Virus record (IMG/VR): IMGVR_UViG_3300011116_001170
Coordinates: 1 to 51,148 of that record
Direction: 5' to 3' (one strand)
From: a virus
Length of the DNA: 51,148 nt
The notes below the pieces were generated by a model. It made no database searches. It was not told where the DNA came from and saw only the letters and a list, made by a program, of their open reading frames with translations. The position numbers were made by a program, and so were the translations under genes. Positions 31,328 to 40,783 of this stretch are shown piece by piece; position 1 is the first letter of the stretch; each line of letters begins with the position of its first letter.

Positions 31328-32667
31328 CAATAAACTTTCCATCAATTACACAGATTCAAGAAAGGATTGTTAGTGATTTAATTTTAGCGATAAACGCTGG
31401 TCAATTAGATAGCTCGAAACATGTCGATCCAAATATTCGCAATAACGCAATTCGCGGTTTAACAAGTGCGATGTCCGCTGGTTTTGATGAAAACAATGAT
31501 TTAATCAAAGATCTTTTAAAACAACTTTTTCCGCAAACTGCGACAGATGAATATTTAGAAAATTGGGCTTCATTTTTTGGCATTACTCGCAAAATTGCCA
31601 TGCAAGCTTCTGGTTATGTTATTTTTGAAGGCACTGCGTCAACTTTAATTCCCGCCGCAACTGCAATTCAATCAGCAGATGGCACAGAATACGAAACCCA
31701 AGCAGCAGCGACAATTTCAACATCAACAATTGGATTGGCTTCACTAACTAGAAGCGGCGCAACGGCAACGGCAACCACTACTTCAGCACATAATTTAGCG
31801 ACTGGTGCAACCATAACTATTTCAGGTGCGTCTCAATCAGACTACAATATCACAACTACAATTGTAGTAATTTCAGAAACCTCTTTCACATTCCAAGTTG
31901 CTAATTCACCAGTAACGCCAGCAACTGGCACAATTTTGGCAACTTTCACAACTGCCAAAGTTCAAGTTTCAGCTGTTGAATACGGGGCAAATGGTAATTC
32001 GGGCGGTGGTTCAGAATTAACTTTAATAAGCCCGATTGTAGGCGTTGAAACTAGTTGTTATATTGATTATAGCGGATTTACAAATGGACTTGATTTAGAA
32101 GATGATGAGTCTTTACGCACAAGACTTTTGGAAAGAACTTCTAATTTTAGCGCGCCTTTTACTGCTAACGGATTGCCTGTTTTTATTAAAGAAAAAATAA
32201 GTGGCATTAATAGGGTCTGGGTTCAAACAGCAACGCCAGCCGCTGGGAAAGTTACAATTTATTTTACAAGGGATGGCGACGCAAATAATATTCCTACATC
32301 AGCACAAGCCTTAGCTGTTAAAAATGCAATTATTGATCCAGATAGCGGCATTACGCCAGCAAATACGCCTGACAGTTATGTAATTGTGAGTCCACCAACA
32401 GCAGTTCCAATAAATTTTAGCTTCTCTTCTTTATCGCCAAATACTGCTGCAATGCGTTCGGCAATTTCAACAACTCTTTATGATTATTTTAGAAGTGATT
32501 CGGTTGCGGTTGGTGGCGATTTAGTTGCTAATGAGTACAACTCTTTAATTTATAGCGTAATTGATGCAGACGGCAATTCTCCAACTTTTAGCTTAACATT
32601 GCCAAGCGGCACAATTTCAATTTCTGATTCAGAATTAGCAACTTTAGGTAATATTACATTTCCATGA
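31324..32667 (+). CDS. Mu gp47-like baseplate J protein with inserted beta module
   Basis: 447 aa. PSITQIQERIVSDLILAINA, LLKQLFPQTATDEYLENWAS, ASGYVIFEGTASTLIPA and DEYGANGNSGGG-like blocks define the baseplate J family. Residues about 135-210 (SLTRSGATATATTTSAHNLA, FTFQVANSPVTPATG) are an extra beta module that also occurs in the gp37-like protein at 22758. The C-terminus (VGGDLVANEYNSLIYSVI) is typical. It joins neighbouring wedges. Confidence 0.9.
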   Translation: MTINFPSITQIQERIVSDLILAINAGQLDSSKHVDPNIRNNAIRGLTSAMSAGFDENNDLIKDLLKQLFPQTATDEYLENWASFFGITRKIAMQASGYVIFEGTASTLIPAATAIQSADGTEYETQAAATISTSTIGLASLTRSGATATATTTSAHNLATGATITISGASQSDYNITTTIVVISETSFTFQVANSPVTPATGTILATFTTAKVQVSAVEYGANGNSGGGSELTLISPIVGVETSCYIDYSGFTNGLDLEDDESLRTRLLERTSNFSAPFTANGLPVFIKEKISGINRVWVQTATPAAGKVTIYFTRDGDANNIPTSAQALAVKNAIIDPDSGITPANTPDSYVIVSPPTAVPINFSFSSLSPNTAAMRSAISTTLYDYFRSDSVAVGGDLVANEYNSLIYSVIDADGNSPTFSLTLPSGTISISDSELATLGNITFP

Positions 32668-33266
32668 GTTTTTTAGAAAATAGAAGCATCGCAACGCAAA
32701 CAAATATTCTGGCTGGTTATTTACCAAACGACGATTTGCACCAACTTAAAAATTGCGAAGGTTCAAATTTAAGAAAAGTTTTGATCGGATTGGCTTCGCA
32801 ATGGCTAGAATTTAGAAATAAAATTAATGAAGTTTTCGACGAATATAACCCAAACAATACCACCGCGCTTTTAGAAGAATGGGAAGGTTTTGTTGGCATA
32901 CCTGATTTTTGCATTTCAAACGTTGGTACGATTGAACAAAGAAGATTGAATATTTTACTTAAATTGTCGGGCGTAAATGCGACGACTAAAAAACAATTTG
33001 AAAACATCGCGGCAATTTTAGGTTACAGTGTAGTCGTTCAAACTGGAGTTGATACCTCAACATTTCCGCTTACATTGCCATTTATTTTAATGAGTGAAGA
33101 AGAAGCCCCATTTATTATTGTTGTGAAACTTCCTGCTTCTTTGCAACCAAACGGCTTTCCTTTGACTTTACCTTTTACGCTAAGTTCTGGTGCACCTGAA
33201 ATTTTGAATTGTCTTTTTAATAAATTGAAGCCAGCAAATACAAAACTTTATTTTTTATACTCTTGA
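32664..33266 (+). CDS. Mu gp48-like baseplate protein (YmfQ/DUF2313)
   Basis: 200 aa. LLEEWEGFVGIPDFC, IEQRRLNILLKLSG and ATTKKQFENIAAILGY are hallmarks of YmfQ/DUF2313. The C-terminus carries two similar strands (FPLTLPFILMS and FPLTLPFTLSS). It links the wedge to the tail fibre, encoded next after late box D. Confidence 0.82.
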   Translation: MSFLENRSIATQTNILAGYLPNDDLHQLKNCEGSNLRKVLIGLASQWLEFRNKINEVFDEYNPNNTTALLEEWEGFVGIPDFCISNVGTIEQRRLNILLKLSGVNATTKKQFENIAAILGYSVVVQTGVDTSTFPLTLPFILMSEEEAPFIIVVKLPASLQPNGFPLTLPFTLSSGAPEILNCLFNKLKPANTKLYFLYS

Positions 33267-33326
33267 AATTCGGATTTTGTTTTTTTGTTAAAAAAAGCAC
33301 AATTTTTTTAAATTAAAACTATAATA
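33261..33326 (+). promoter_or_regulatory. Late upstream box, copy D (diverged)
   Basis: TCTTGAAATTCGGATT at 33261-33276, followed by a T-rich run as in copies A-C. The second element AACATT is missing, but TATAAT (a perfect -10) is present about ten bases before the fibre gene. It overlaps the last codon of gp48. Confidence 0.5.
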
Positions 33327-33333
33327 AAAAAAT

Positions 33334-34815
33334 ATGTCAAGTTTTATCACGTCAAAAGTAAATGGAAATCAAGTCGGCGCAGACGAATGGAATCAATTAG
33401 CTGATTACAACGCTCTTATTTCATCGAGCCGTCAAACTCCAAGCACATCAGATACAAACCAAAGCTCTATTGCTGCGGCAAGTTATGCAAGCGGTGGTCA
33501 ATTTTATTTAGACATTGGAACGGAAAATTCTTATGTTTTAAATACAGTTTTACCTTTTAAAGCTCCTGTCAATGCAACGCTTACCTACTTTGTTGGCATG
33601 ATAATTAAATTTCGCGCTGGCAATGCCAACACAGGTGCATCAACTGTCAACGTCAATTCCGCTGGAGTTAAAAACCTTAAAAAAGAAGACGGCATAACTG
33701 ATTTAGATGTTGGTGATATTTCAACAACTAATGATATAACATTTAGATATAATGGCACTTCGTTTGTTCGAGTGCTTGAAAAAAATCCTTTATTTTCAAA
33801 CAAAAACGCCATCATCAATGGCGATTTTAACATTTGGCAACGCGGAACTTCTTTTGCAAGTGTTGTGGATTCTACATATACAACCGATCGTTTTATTTAT
33901 AGAAAAACTGGCTCAATGGTTCACGATATTTCGCGTTCAACTGATGTTCCAACGCAAGCGGGCAGACTATTTAATTATTCTGCATTAGTTGATTGCCAAA
34001 CAGCAGATGCTTCAATTTCTGCAACAAAATTTTGTCATTTGACTCAAGCTGTAGAAGGTTTTAATTTTTTACCTTTGGCGCAAAAATCAATGACTTTGTC
34101 TTTTTATGTAAAAGCAACTAAAACAGGCATTTATTGCGTTTCTTTTAAAAACGCTGCAAACAATAGATCGTTTGTTGCCGAATACACGATAAACGCTTCT
34201 GACACTTGGGAATTTAAAACTGTTGTAATTGCCGCTTCGCCAAGCGCTGGAACTTGGGATTACACAAATGGTATTGGAATTGCTGTTGGTTTTACTTTAG
34301 CTTGTGGCTCAAACTTTCAAACAACAGCAAATTCTTGGCAAACTGGTGATTTTGTAGCGACAGCAAACCAAGTGAATGCTTGCGACAGCACTTCAAACAA
34401 TTTCAGAATAACTGGCGTTCAACTAGAAGCTGGCTCGGTTGCTACCCCTTTTGAAAATAGAACTATTCAAGAAGAATTAACTTTGTGCCAAAGATATTTT
34501 GAAATTTTAGGAGGAAGTGCTAATACTCCTTTGTGTACAGCTTTCGCATCATCAACTACAGGGGCGCAAGGGATTATCAATTATGTTGTTGAAAAAAGAG
34601 CAGCTGCTTCAATATCTTTTGGGGGGACTAATAAGTTTAGATTCAATAATGCAACTTCTAATTATGTGTCTTCAAATGTAGTTGCTAACAATTCCGCCAA
34701 TAATGTTAAAAGTTTTAATTTAACTTTAACAATTTCTGGGGTTACGGCTAATTCAGGAGGTGTTATCGATACCGTTGACACTTTAGGAACAATATCAATT
34801 TCTTCGGAATTATAA
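33334..34815 (+). CDS. Tail fibre protein
   Basis: 493 aa. N-terminal domain with FITSKVNGNQVGADEWNQLA and NANTGASTVNVNSAGVKNLK, usual in fibre shafts. The centre has NGDFNIWQRGTSFASV and YTTDRFIYRKTGSM, a jelly-roll module often found in phage fibres that bind sugars. VQLEAGSVATPFENRTIQEEL and LCQRYFEILGGSAN close that module, and the last 90 residues are beta-rich. It probably makes the first host contact. Confidence 0.85.
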   Translation: MSSFITSKVNGNQVGADEWNQLADYNALISSSRQTPSTSDTNQSSIAAASYASGGQFYLDIGTENSYVLNTVLPFKAPVNATLTYFVGMIIKFRAGNANTGASTVNVNSAGVKNLKKEDGITDLDVGDISTTNDITFRYNGTSFVRVLEKNPLFSNKNAIINGDFNIWQRGTSFASVVDSTYTTDRFIYRKTGSMVHDISRSTDVPTQAGRLFNYSALVDCQTADASISATKFCHLTQAVEGFNFLPLAQKSMTLSFYVKATKTGIYCVSFKNAANNRSFVAEYTINASDTWEFKTVVIAASPSAGTWDYTNGIGIAVGFTLACGSNFQTTANSWQTGDFVATANQVNACDSTSNNFRITGVQLEAGSVATPFENRTIQEELTLCQRYFEILGGSANTPLCTAFASSTTGAQGIINYVVEKRAAASISFGGTNKFRFNNATSNYVSSNVVANNSANNVKSFNLTLTISGVTANSGGVIDTVDTLGTISISSEL

Positions 34816-34818
34816 ACC

Positions 34819-35370
34819 ATGAAAATTACAAAAGTTCAAGAACAAAAAAATAGTTATCTGGTCAATGATTCAATATTTGTGCCAAATGCACAAGACAATT
34901 CTGATTATCAAGCTGTGCAAAAATGGATTGCTGATGGTGGAGTTGTTGAAGCTTTTGATTATTTGGCAGAAGCTAAATTAGCTAAAATAGCTCAAGTAAA
35001 AATTAATCGCAATGCAGCTTTGGAAAAAACTTGGGTTGCTTCTACAGCTCATGAATGGGAGAAAGAAGAAGAGCCAAAAGTATATTTTGAATTTAGCACA
35101 AAATCAACTGGAATTGTATTAACAGAGCCGCACACAATTGTTTTTGGCGCGCTTCTTAGTGTAGTGCCAATTAAGTATAGTTGTAAAATAATTGAAGGCG
35201 AGAGTAGGCGTGAAGGTTACATTATTTTGAATCAAGAAGTTGCTGGAAAATTATCTAATCATCTTAGAAATGATGGAACAACTTATGTTACTTTTGCAAA
35301 TGAGAAAGAAGCAGAAATAAATGCTTGCACAACTCTTGAAGAAATTGAAGCAATTGACATTACTTTTTAA
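34819..35370 (+). CDS. Possible tail fibre assembly or fibre-associated protein
   Basis: 183 aa. IFVPNAQDNSDYQAVQKWIADGG-style start and AEAKLAKIAQVKINRNAALEK in the middle are typical of proteins encoded directly after fibres (fibre chaperone or DUF4376-like). The C-terminus (YVTFANEKEAEINACTTLEE) is also like DUF4376 tails. Precise role uncertain. Confidence 0.55.
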   Translation: MKITKVQEQKNSYLVNDSIFVPNAQDNSDYQAVQKWIADGGVVEAFDYLAEAKLAKIAQVKINRNAALEKTWVASTAHEWEKEEEPKVYFEFSTKSTGIVLTEPHTIVFGALLSVVPIKYSCKIIEGESRREGYIILNQEVAGKLSNHLRNDGTTYVTFANEKEAEINACTTLEEIEAIDITF

Positions 35371-35372
35371 AT

Positions 35373-35741
35373 ATGACAGCTGGCATTTCAAACATTAATT
35401 GCGAAATTGGTGCAACTTTCGACCAGCTTTTAACATGCAAAGATAGCAGCGGGAATTTAATTAATTTTACTGGCTATACTGCAAAATTGCAAGTCCGCAC
35501 GAATAAATCAGACACACCAGCTATTTTAACTCTTACGACTGATGCTGGTGGCGGCATAACTCTTGGCGGAGCTTTAGGCACAATTGCAATTCATATTAAA
35601 AACACTCAAACAACTGCTTTAACTGCTGGCGTTTATTATTATGATTTGCTTACAAGTGTTTTTAATTCTGGTTTAAATGAAACCATTGCAACTAGATTAG
35701 TTGAAGGCACGTTTACAGTGATTGAAGGAGTTACTCGATGA
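35373..35741 (+). CDS. BppU-like N-terminal domain protein
   Basis: 122 aa. NCEIGATFDQLLTCKDSSGN, then INFTGYTAKLQVRTNKSDTP and AGVYYYDLLTS resemble the N-terminal domain of baseplate upper proteins, a beta sandwich that plugs fibres to the baseplate. It stands alone here and overlaps the next gene by 4 bases. Confidence 0.65.
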   Translation: MTAGISNINCEIGATFDQLLTCKDSSGNLINFTGYTAKLQVRTNKSDTPAILTLTTDAGGGITLGGALGTIAIHIKNTQTTALTAGVYYYDLLTSVFNSGLNETIATRLVEGTFTVIEGVTR

Positions 35742-36142
35742 CTGAGGTTATTTCTGATTCTGAAAATACAATTATTGAAGTTGAAATCGATAAAATCAAT
35801 GTTGAGATTTTAGAAAATAACATCGATTTAAACATACAGATTAACAAAAACATTGTCGAAATTGTTAATCAAACCAATGAAGTAATCGTAAATCTTCAAG
35901 GCATCCAAGGCGCAACAGGTGATTCAACAATTTTAGGCGATTCTCCAATCTTTTCTTACAACAACGATAAAACCCTAGCTCAAATTCTTTACACTTCAAA
36001 CAACGCGACAAAAACTACAACTTATGATGGCAAGTATTTAAAATATTTAGATTCAACAGTTAATAGCATAACTACGCGTAAAGAGTTCTTTTGGAATTTA
36101 GATAATACTTTGGAAAAAATTGTTAAAACAACCTTAAATTAA
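35738..36142 (+). CDS. Hypothetical fibre-region protein (134 aa)
   Basis: The first 45 residues are an Ile/Val/Asn/Glu-rich strand repeat (INVEILENNIDLNIQINKN), followed by one collagen-like turn (LQGIQGATGDS) and a beta-rich C-terminus (LAQILYTSNNATKTTTYDGK). It looks like a small fibre subunit or linker between the BppU-like protein and the 1308-aa adhesin. Confidence 0.6.
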   Translation: MTEVISDSENTIIEVEIDKINVEILENNIDLNIQINKNIVEIVNQTNEVIVNLQGIQGATGDSTILGDSPIFSYNNDKTLAQILYTSNNATKTTTYDGKYLKYLDSTVNSITTRKEFFWNLDNTLEKIVKTTLN

Positions 36143-36143
36143 A

Positions 36144-39100
36144 ATGGCTGCTATCACATCCGCACAGTCTGGCCTTTGGTCTGCAACCTCAACTTGGGTA
36201 GGTGGTGTTGTGCCGGGCATTGCGGATACAGTAACTATTGCAGCTACTCACATAGTCACGCTAGATGGAACAGTTGTAACAGGAGGTGATACGGCTACAG
36301 GCTTCGTGGTTCGTGGTACGGTGAAAGCATCGCGCACTGTCAGTTCCTCTCTCACGGTGCGGGCTAACATCAACGTAGCGCAAGCTGATGCTGGGTTAGA
36401 TTTCGGCACAAACAGCGACCCGATCCCGCAAGGCATCACCGCCGAACTTGTTGTTAATGCGAGTGCGACCCCAGCGGGTGGCAAATACAACATTTCGCAG
36501 ACTGTAAACGGCGTCTCCTTTCGCTTCTGCGGCGCACCAAAGACCCGCAACGCTTTCCTGACCGCGCCTGTGTCGGCTGGTGCTACATCCATCCAAGTGA
36601 CCAGCACATCGGGCTGGGTGGTGGGCGATAGCCTATTCTTGGAGCAGCCGACCAACGATGTTGCACAAACGCAAACCGTCACCATCACCTCAATCTCTGG
36701 TACGACTGTCGGTGTCTCTGCCGTCACGCTGGCCCGTGTGTCTGGTCTGGCTGTCAGCAACATCAGTTGCAACGTGCTTATTCGGTCGCAGGTAGACACA
36801 TCTGTTTCAGCCAATTATTTGCAGGTTTCTTCAACTGCTGCACCAAACGGACTTGTTGAGGTCAGAAATTGCGAAATTAGAAACATTGGATACTTGTACT
36901 TAAACTGGAATAGTGGTAGCTCTGTACCACCAGCAACTCCAGCTACATTCGATTCTTGTTATCTAAACAGCACAACATCAAGTATTAGTATGATTGGCTC
37001 TACCTTTGGTAGCCTTTCAATGCCATTTCAAAACAACATTTTAATCGGTGGTATTAACTATACGCAACAAAACTTGATTCACCCAAACAACTCTTCTCTG
37101 TCCGTTTTAAACTCTGTTTTCTATAATCTTAGTTCAAATTCATTTTCGGGCGCACTTGGTTACAATGGTTTATCTGAACTCAGACTAACAAATTGCCGTA
37201 TCAACAGTTATGTTAACTGCCTAACAATTGCCAATGCAAATTCACATATATATACAAATTGCAGATTTCGCTCCAAAACCGCAGAGTTAATATCAACAAC
37301 TCTTTGTAATGTGCAGACGATTGACTGCGACTTTTTATCGCAAGGAAGCATAAAATACTTAAAGTCATACGGTAATAGTGGTGGTGTATTTTCAATGCAG
37401 AACCCAATTGTTGATGACCCAAATAAGATAAACCCAAGCGCCGTTTATGGTTTGATGAGGAATCCTGCCTATAACATCAACAACGTGTTTACCTCTAACC
37501 GAGAGTACACATATAACTCCGCTGCGATTAATCAAAATACCGTATTGAATCGAGCTACTAGAAATATTGCTTTACAGAGAAATAATTCGCAGACAACAGG
37601 TACATACACATTCTCATTTCAAGGAGTATCAGGTGTAGCACAAAGAATTATTGGGTATCTTCGCCACGATACAACTTATGGAGCATCAAATCCGCCTTCT
37701 ATTTCATTCTCAGGGGCAGGTGTATCAGGCTCGTTTACTTCAAGCACAACGGTAAACATTTGGGAGAAATTTGATATTACTTTAACCCCAACATCAACCG
37801 GAACTATTACCGCAACGGTTACTTTTGCAGGAGCAACAAATGGAACGGCTTATCTTGATGGTGTTTATCAGTTTCCTTTTATTACTGAAAACTGGATTTA
37901 TGGTTTCCAAAAACTCGCACAAGTAAATTCAGTTATTGATTCAAATATTACATTATCTGAATCAGCGGTTGCGGCATTAAGTTCATCCGCCACGTTTGAT
38001 AATGTTTATGATTCAGCAACTTATTGGAGTGTAGTTAATGGACCAACTTTAGGTTCTTACATAATCATAGTGTCCGCATCAGGAACTGACTTAAACTTTG
38101 GCTCTAATAGTGTAGTAATAGATAATGGAGCAGCTTCTAATTTTAGTTACTCAGGCACAACTGCCACAATTAAATCATCGGCTTTGACTAAAGGTGCTAA
38201 GTTTGATAATTTAATAGCTTCATCTATTACAATGACCACGCCTATAACTAACGCCACTCTAACAAGTAATGTTAGTCAAGCAACGCCAACTAACTTAACA
38301 GGCGTGACAATCAATGGCGATCTGACTTACAATACCAACACGCCTATTACCATCACTTTGACCAACTGCGCCATCAGCGGCACGATCAGCAACAGCGGCA
38401 CGGGTTTGGTTACGATCAATTTAACTAACTCAATAATTGGCTCAACTGGCTCAAATGTTATTTCACGTCTAACAACATCTTTAACAATTAATGGTTTAGC
38501 TGCTGGTTCTCAAATTTACATTGCAACTGAAGCTGGCACGCAAGTCGATTATGTAGCTTCAAGTGGCACTAGCTATACGCTTGACACAACTGGTGGAACT
38601 GGAACGTGGATTTACAAAGTTGCGCGCTATGGCTATATTTCGCAAAGTGGAAATCATTTGCCAGCAAACGCAAACACTACTATTTCAATTAGCTTGATTG
38701 CTGATGTATTTATTACGCAAGCAACCAAAGCAACTGTTGGGTCATATACTACACTTGAAAATCCTGACAAGATTTATGATTACGCAGCCTATTTTGAAAC
38801 GACAAACGCGGGCATTGTAATTTCACGCGTTATTTCAAAAGCAGCAACTTTTGCAAGTGCTGGCTCTTACGCATTAGTTTTAAATAACACTGGCGCAGTT
38901 TGGGATTTAACAAGCGGAATTTTAACTTTAAGAATTACAAATAATTTTGTTGGTGGCTCTACAATTACAGGCGGTTTGCTCACAACTGGCGCGATTACTT
39001 TAAATGCTCAAGCTTCAAGTGCTGGCAATTATGCAATCATAAGCGGCAATTCAATTTCAATTTTTGCCGCAAATTATCAAAACCTTGTTGCCATAGCTTC

Positions 39101-40070
39101 TATTAGTGGCTTTCCAACTTTAGGCTCAATTTCTGCCGCTGGTTCAATTGATTTTGGTAACTCTACAATTGCGGCAACTGGTGATTTATCTGCAAGCAAT
39201 ACTTCTTTTGCTGGCGTGCTTAATATTACCACGTCAAGCAACAGAATTTTGAATTTAACGAATTGCTCAAGCTCTGGTTTTACAATCAATGCAAGTGGTG
39301 GCGGATCTATTTTAGTGCGTTGTCTCGGCACTACTTTAGCAACAGCGATTACAGCTGGAACTAATGTTACTATCATAAAAGTTGCCCCAATTACCGCGCC
39401 AAATCTTTTAAGTGGTTCAAGAGTTCGACTTTACAACATTACTGACAGCGTAGAGATTTATAACGATGTGCTTTCATCGGCTGGCTTTAGCTATGATTAT
39501 TCGTGGACAGAAAATAAAACAATGAAACTAACCGCAACTTATCAAAACGGCACAACAGCAAAATTGACAGTTGCAGCGGTTGGCGTAGTTACTTCAAGTG
39601 GCTTGCAATTTTTAGACTCACAAGTTGATGACGCAATTTACAATAGCTACGCACTCGATGGTTCAGCAATTACCAAATTTCAAGCTGATTATGTGAACGA
39701 TCAAATCGACTTAAGAATTGCAACTGACTTTTTAGCGACTGAACTTTATGCGTGGTGGGTATATAACCTTACCACTATCAATGGCATTCGTGATTTTGTA
39801 GGCGGCATAACCGCAGAAGACGCAGCTAATCTTAGAATCAATGCAAGTATTATTTCTGTAAAACTTGATAATATAACAGCGACAGATCTTATTCAAACTG
39901 ACAACATAAGAATTTATCGCTCTGATTCGGTTTATCCTGTCGTTCGCCCAACTTCAGGCGGTGGCGGAATTAATGTGAATTGGCAAAATCAAGTCTATGT
40001 AGCAGATCTTGATAGCAGTGCAATCGAAAGAATTTTGATAAATACTAATTTAATACCGGGACTTTTTTAA
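36144..40070 (+). CDS. Giant tail adhesin (1308 aa), mosaic, with G8-like N-terminus
   Basis: Starts with a G8-type block (SAQSGLWSATSTWVGGVVPG, ADTVTIAATHIVTLDG) known from extracellular beta-helical proteins. Residues about 220-470 are Asn/Ser-rich repeats like a right-handed beta helix, then a carbohydrate-binding-like stretch (about 490-600) and long Thr/Ser/Asn repeats. Base use changes along the gene: 36160-36800 is clearly GC-richer with different codons, 36800-38290 is intermediate, a short GC-rich patch lies at 38310-38415, and the rest is typical of the phage. It is therefore a patchwork from several sources. It probably determines host specificity. No peptidase or lyase motif is seen. 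Confidence 0.8.
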   Translation: MAAITSAQSGLWSATSTWVGGVVPGIADTVTIAATHIVTLDGTVVTGGDTATGFVVRGTVKASRTVSSSLTVRANINVAQADAGLDFGTNSDPIPQGITAELVVNASATPAGGKYNISQTVNGVSFRFCGAPKTRNAFLTAPVSAGATSIQVTSTSGWVVGDSLFLEQPTNDVAQTQTVTITSISGTTVGVSAVTLARVSGLAVSNISCNVLIRSQVDTSVSANYLQVSSTAAPNGLVEVRNCEIRNIGYLYLNWNSGSSVPPATPATFDSCYLNSTTSSISMIGSTFGSLSMPFQNNILIGGINYTQQNLIHPNNSSLSVLNSVFYNLSSNSFSGALGYNGLSELRLTNCRINSYVNCLTIANANSHIYTNCRFRSKTAELISTTLCNVQTIDCDFLSQGSIKYLKSYGNSGGVFSMQNPIVDDPNKINPSAVYGLMRNPAYNINNVFTSNREYTYNSAAINQNTVLNRATRNIALQRNNSQTTGTYTFSFQGVSGVAQRIIGYLRHDTTYGASNPPSISFSGAGVSGSFTSSTTVNIWEKFDITLTPTSTGTITATVTFAGATNGTAYLDGVYQFPFITENWIYGFQKLAQVNSVIDSNITLSESAVAALSSSATFDNVYDSATYWSVVNGPTLGSYIIIVSASGTDLNFGSNSVVIDNGAASNFSYSGTTATIKSSALTKGAKFDNLIASSITMTTPITNATLTSNVSQATPTNLTGVTINGDLTYNTNTPITITLTNCAISGTISNSGTGLVTINLTNSIIGSTGSNVISRLTTSLTINGLAAGSQIYIATEAGTQVDYVASSGTSYTLDTTGGTGTWIYKVARYGYISQSGNHLPANANTTISISLIADVFITQATKATVGSYTTLENPDKIYDYAAYFETTNAGIVISRVISKAATFASAGSYALVLNNTGAVWDLTSGILTLRITNNFVGGSTITGGLLTTGAITLNAQASSAGNYAIISGNSISIFAANYQNLVAIASISGFPTLGSISAAGSIDFGNSTIAATGDLSASNTSFAGVLNITTSSNRILNLTNCSSSGFTINASGGGSILVRCLGTTLATAITAGTNVTIIKVAPITAPNLLSGSRVRLYNITDSVEIYNDVLSSAGFSYDYSWTENKTMKLTATYQNGTTAKLTVAAVGVVTSSGLQFLDSQVDDAIYNSYALDGSAITKFQADYVNDQIDLRIATDFLATELYAWWVYNLTTINGIRDFVGGITAEDAANLRINASIISVKLDNITATDLIQTDNIRIYRSDSVYPVVRPTSGGGGINVNWQNQVYVADLDSSAIERILINTNLIPGLF

Positions 40071-40072
40071 TT

Positions 40073-40399
40073 ATGAATTTAACTTCTATTTATGAAATTA
40101 TTGGAATTGCTTCTTTTGTAATTGCTGGTGTAAATTTTATAGTTATTGTAATTGCAAAAACGTTTTGGAAACTTACTTTTGAAAAAAAACAGCAAGATGA
40201 TGAAAAAAGATTCCAAAAAATTGAGATAACATTAGAAAGACTTAATCAAAATGAGGAAAAAAATAAATTTTTTAGACATAATTTTAATTCTGTTACTAAA
40301 AATTTAGAATCTCTAATTTCATCTGAAATAAAACATTTTAGTAAATTAATTGAAGTTCAAATCCAAAATATTTTAGAAAAAATCAATGAAAAAAAGTAA
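40073..40399 (+). CDS. Membrane-anchored coiled-coil protein, lysis region (108 aa)
   Basis: One transmembrane segment (IIGIASFVIAGVNFIVIVIA) and then about 80 residues of charged coiled coil. It starts the lysis block. The shape fits a pinholin-like or phage hemolysin-type (XhlA-like) protein, but no motif decides between these and an Rz-like role. Confidence 0.55.
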   Translation: MNLTSIYEIIGIASFVIAGVNFIVIVIAKTFWKLTFEKKQQDDEKRFQKIEITLERLNQNEEKNKFFRHNFNSVTKNLESLISSEIKHFSKLIEVQIQNILEKINEKK

Positions 40400-40553
40400 T
40401 TTAGAAATAGCTCTTGAAGCTTTTAAATATTTTTTAAAATATTTAGACAACCATAAAATCCAAGCTAGAATTATTATTGCTGCTTTATGTTTTTATATAG
40501 TTGCAAAAAGCTGTTCAAATGAAATTGCAATTTTAATTCAAGCTTTTAAATGA
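40386..40553 (+). CDS. Small membrane protein (55 aa)
   Basis: A short helical N-terminus and one transmembrane segment (ARIIIAALCFYIVAKSC). It overlaps the preceding gene by 14 bases and its TGA overlaps the ATG of the next. It could be a holin accessory or antiholin. Evidence is context and hydrophobicity only. Confidence 0.5.
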   Translation: MKKSNLEIALEAFKYFLKYLDNHKIQARIIIAALCFYIVAKSCSNEIAILIQAFK

Positions 40554-40783
40554 AAAAACGCCTAATTGAATTTTTGCAAGATTCTGACAAGCAACTTTCC
40601 AGCAAAAGATTAGCTGGCTTAAGTGGTGCTTTAACTTTTATTTTGCTTGGAATTCTTGGAGGTGTTGTAATGTTAACAAAAGGAAATTATCAAGATTTTA
40701 TTAGATTATTAGATTCTATTGGTGTTTTTTCAATGACAATTTTAGGCGTTGGAATTTTTGAATATAAATATAAAAATAAATAA
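40550..40783 (+). CDS. Holin candidate (77 aa, two membrane helices)
   Basis: SSKRLAGLSGALTFILLGIL and IGVFSMTILGVGIFEYKYK are two hydrophobic helices with a short polar loop and charged ends, a class II holin layout. It is directly upstream of the spanin pair and near the M15 endolysin. It would open the inner membrane to let the endolysin out. Confidence 0.6.
   Translation: MKKRLIEFLQDSDKQLSSKRLAGLSGALTFILLGILGGVVMLTKGNYQDFIRLLDSIGVFSMTILGVGIFEYKYKNK

Noticed and set aside
36248-36814. 188-codon minus-strand frame inside the adhesin gene
   Set aside because: It is the antisense of the GC-rich patch of a clear plus-strand gene; such patches make false long frames.
33334-40070. Diversity-generating retroelement acting on fibre genes
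   Set aside because: No reverse transcriptase and no template/variable repeat pair noticed.
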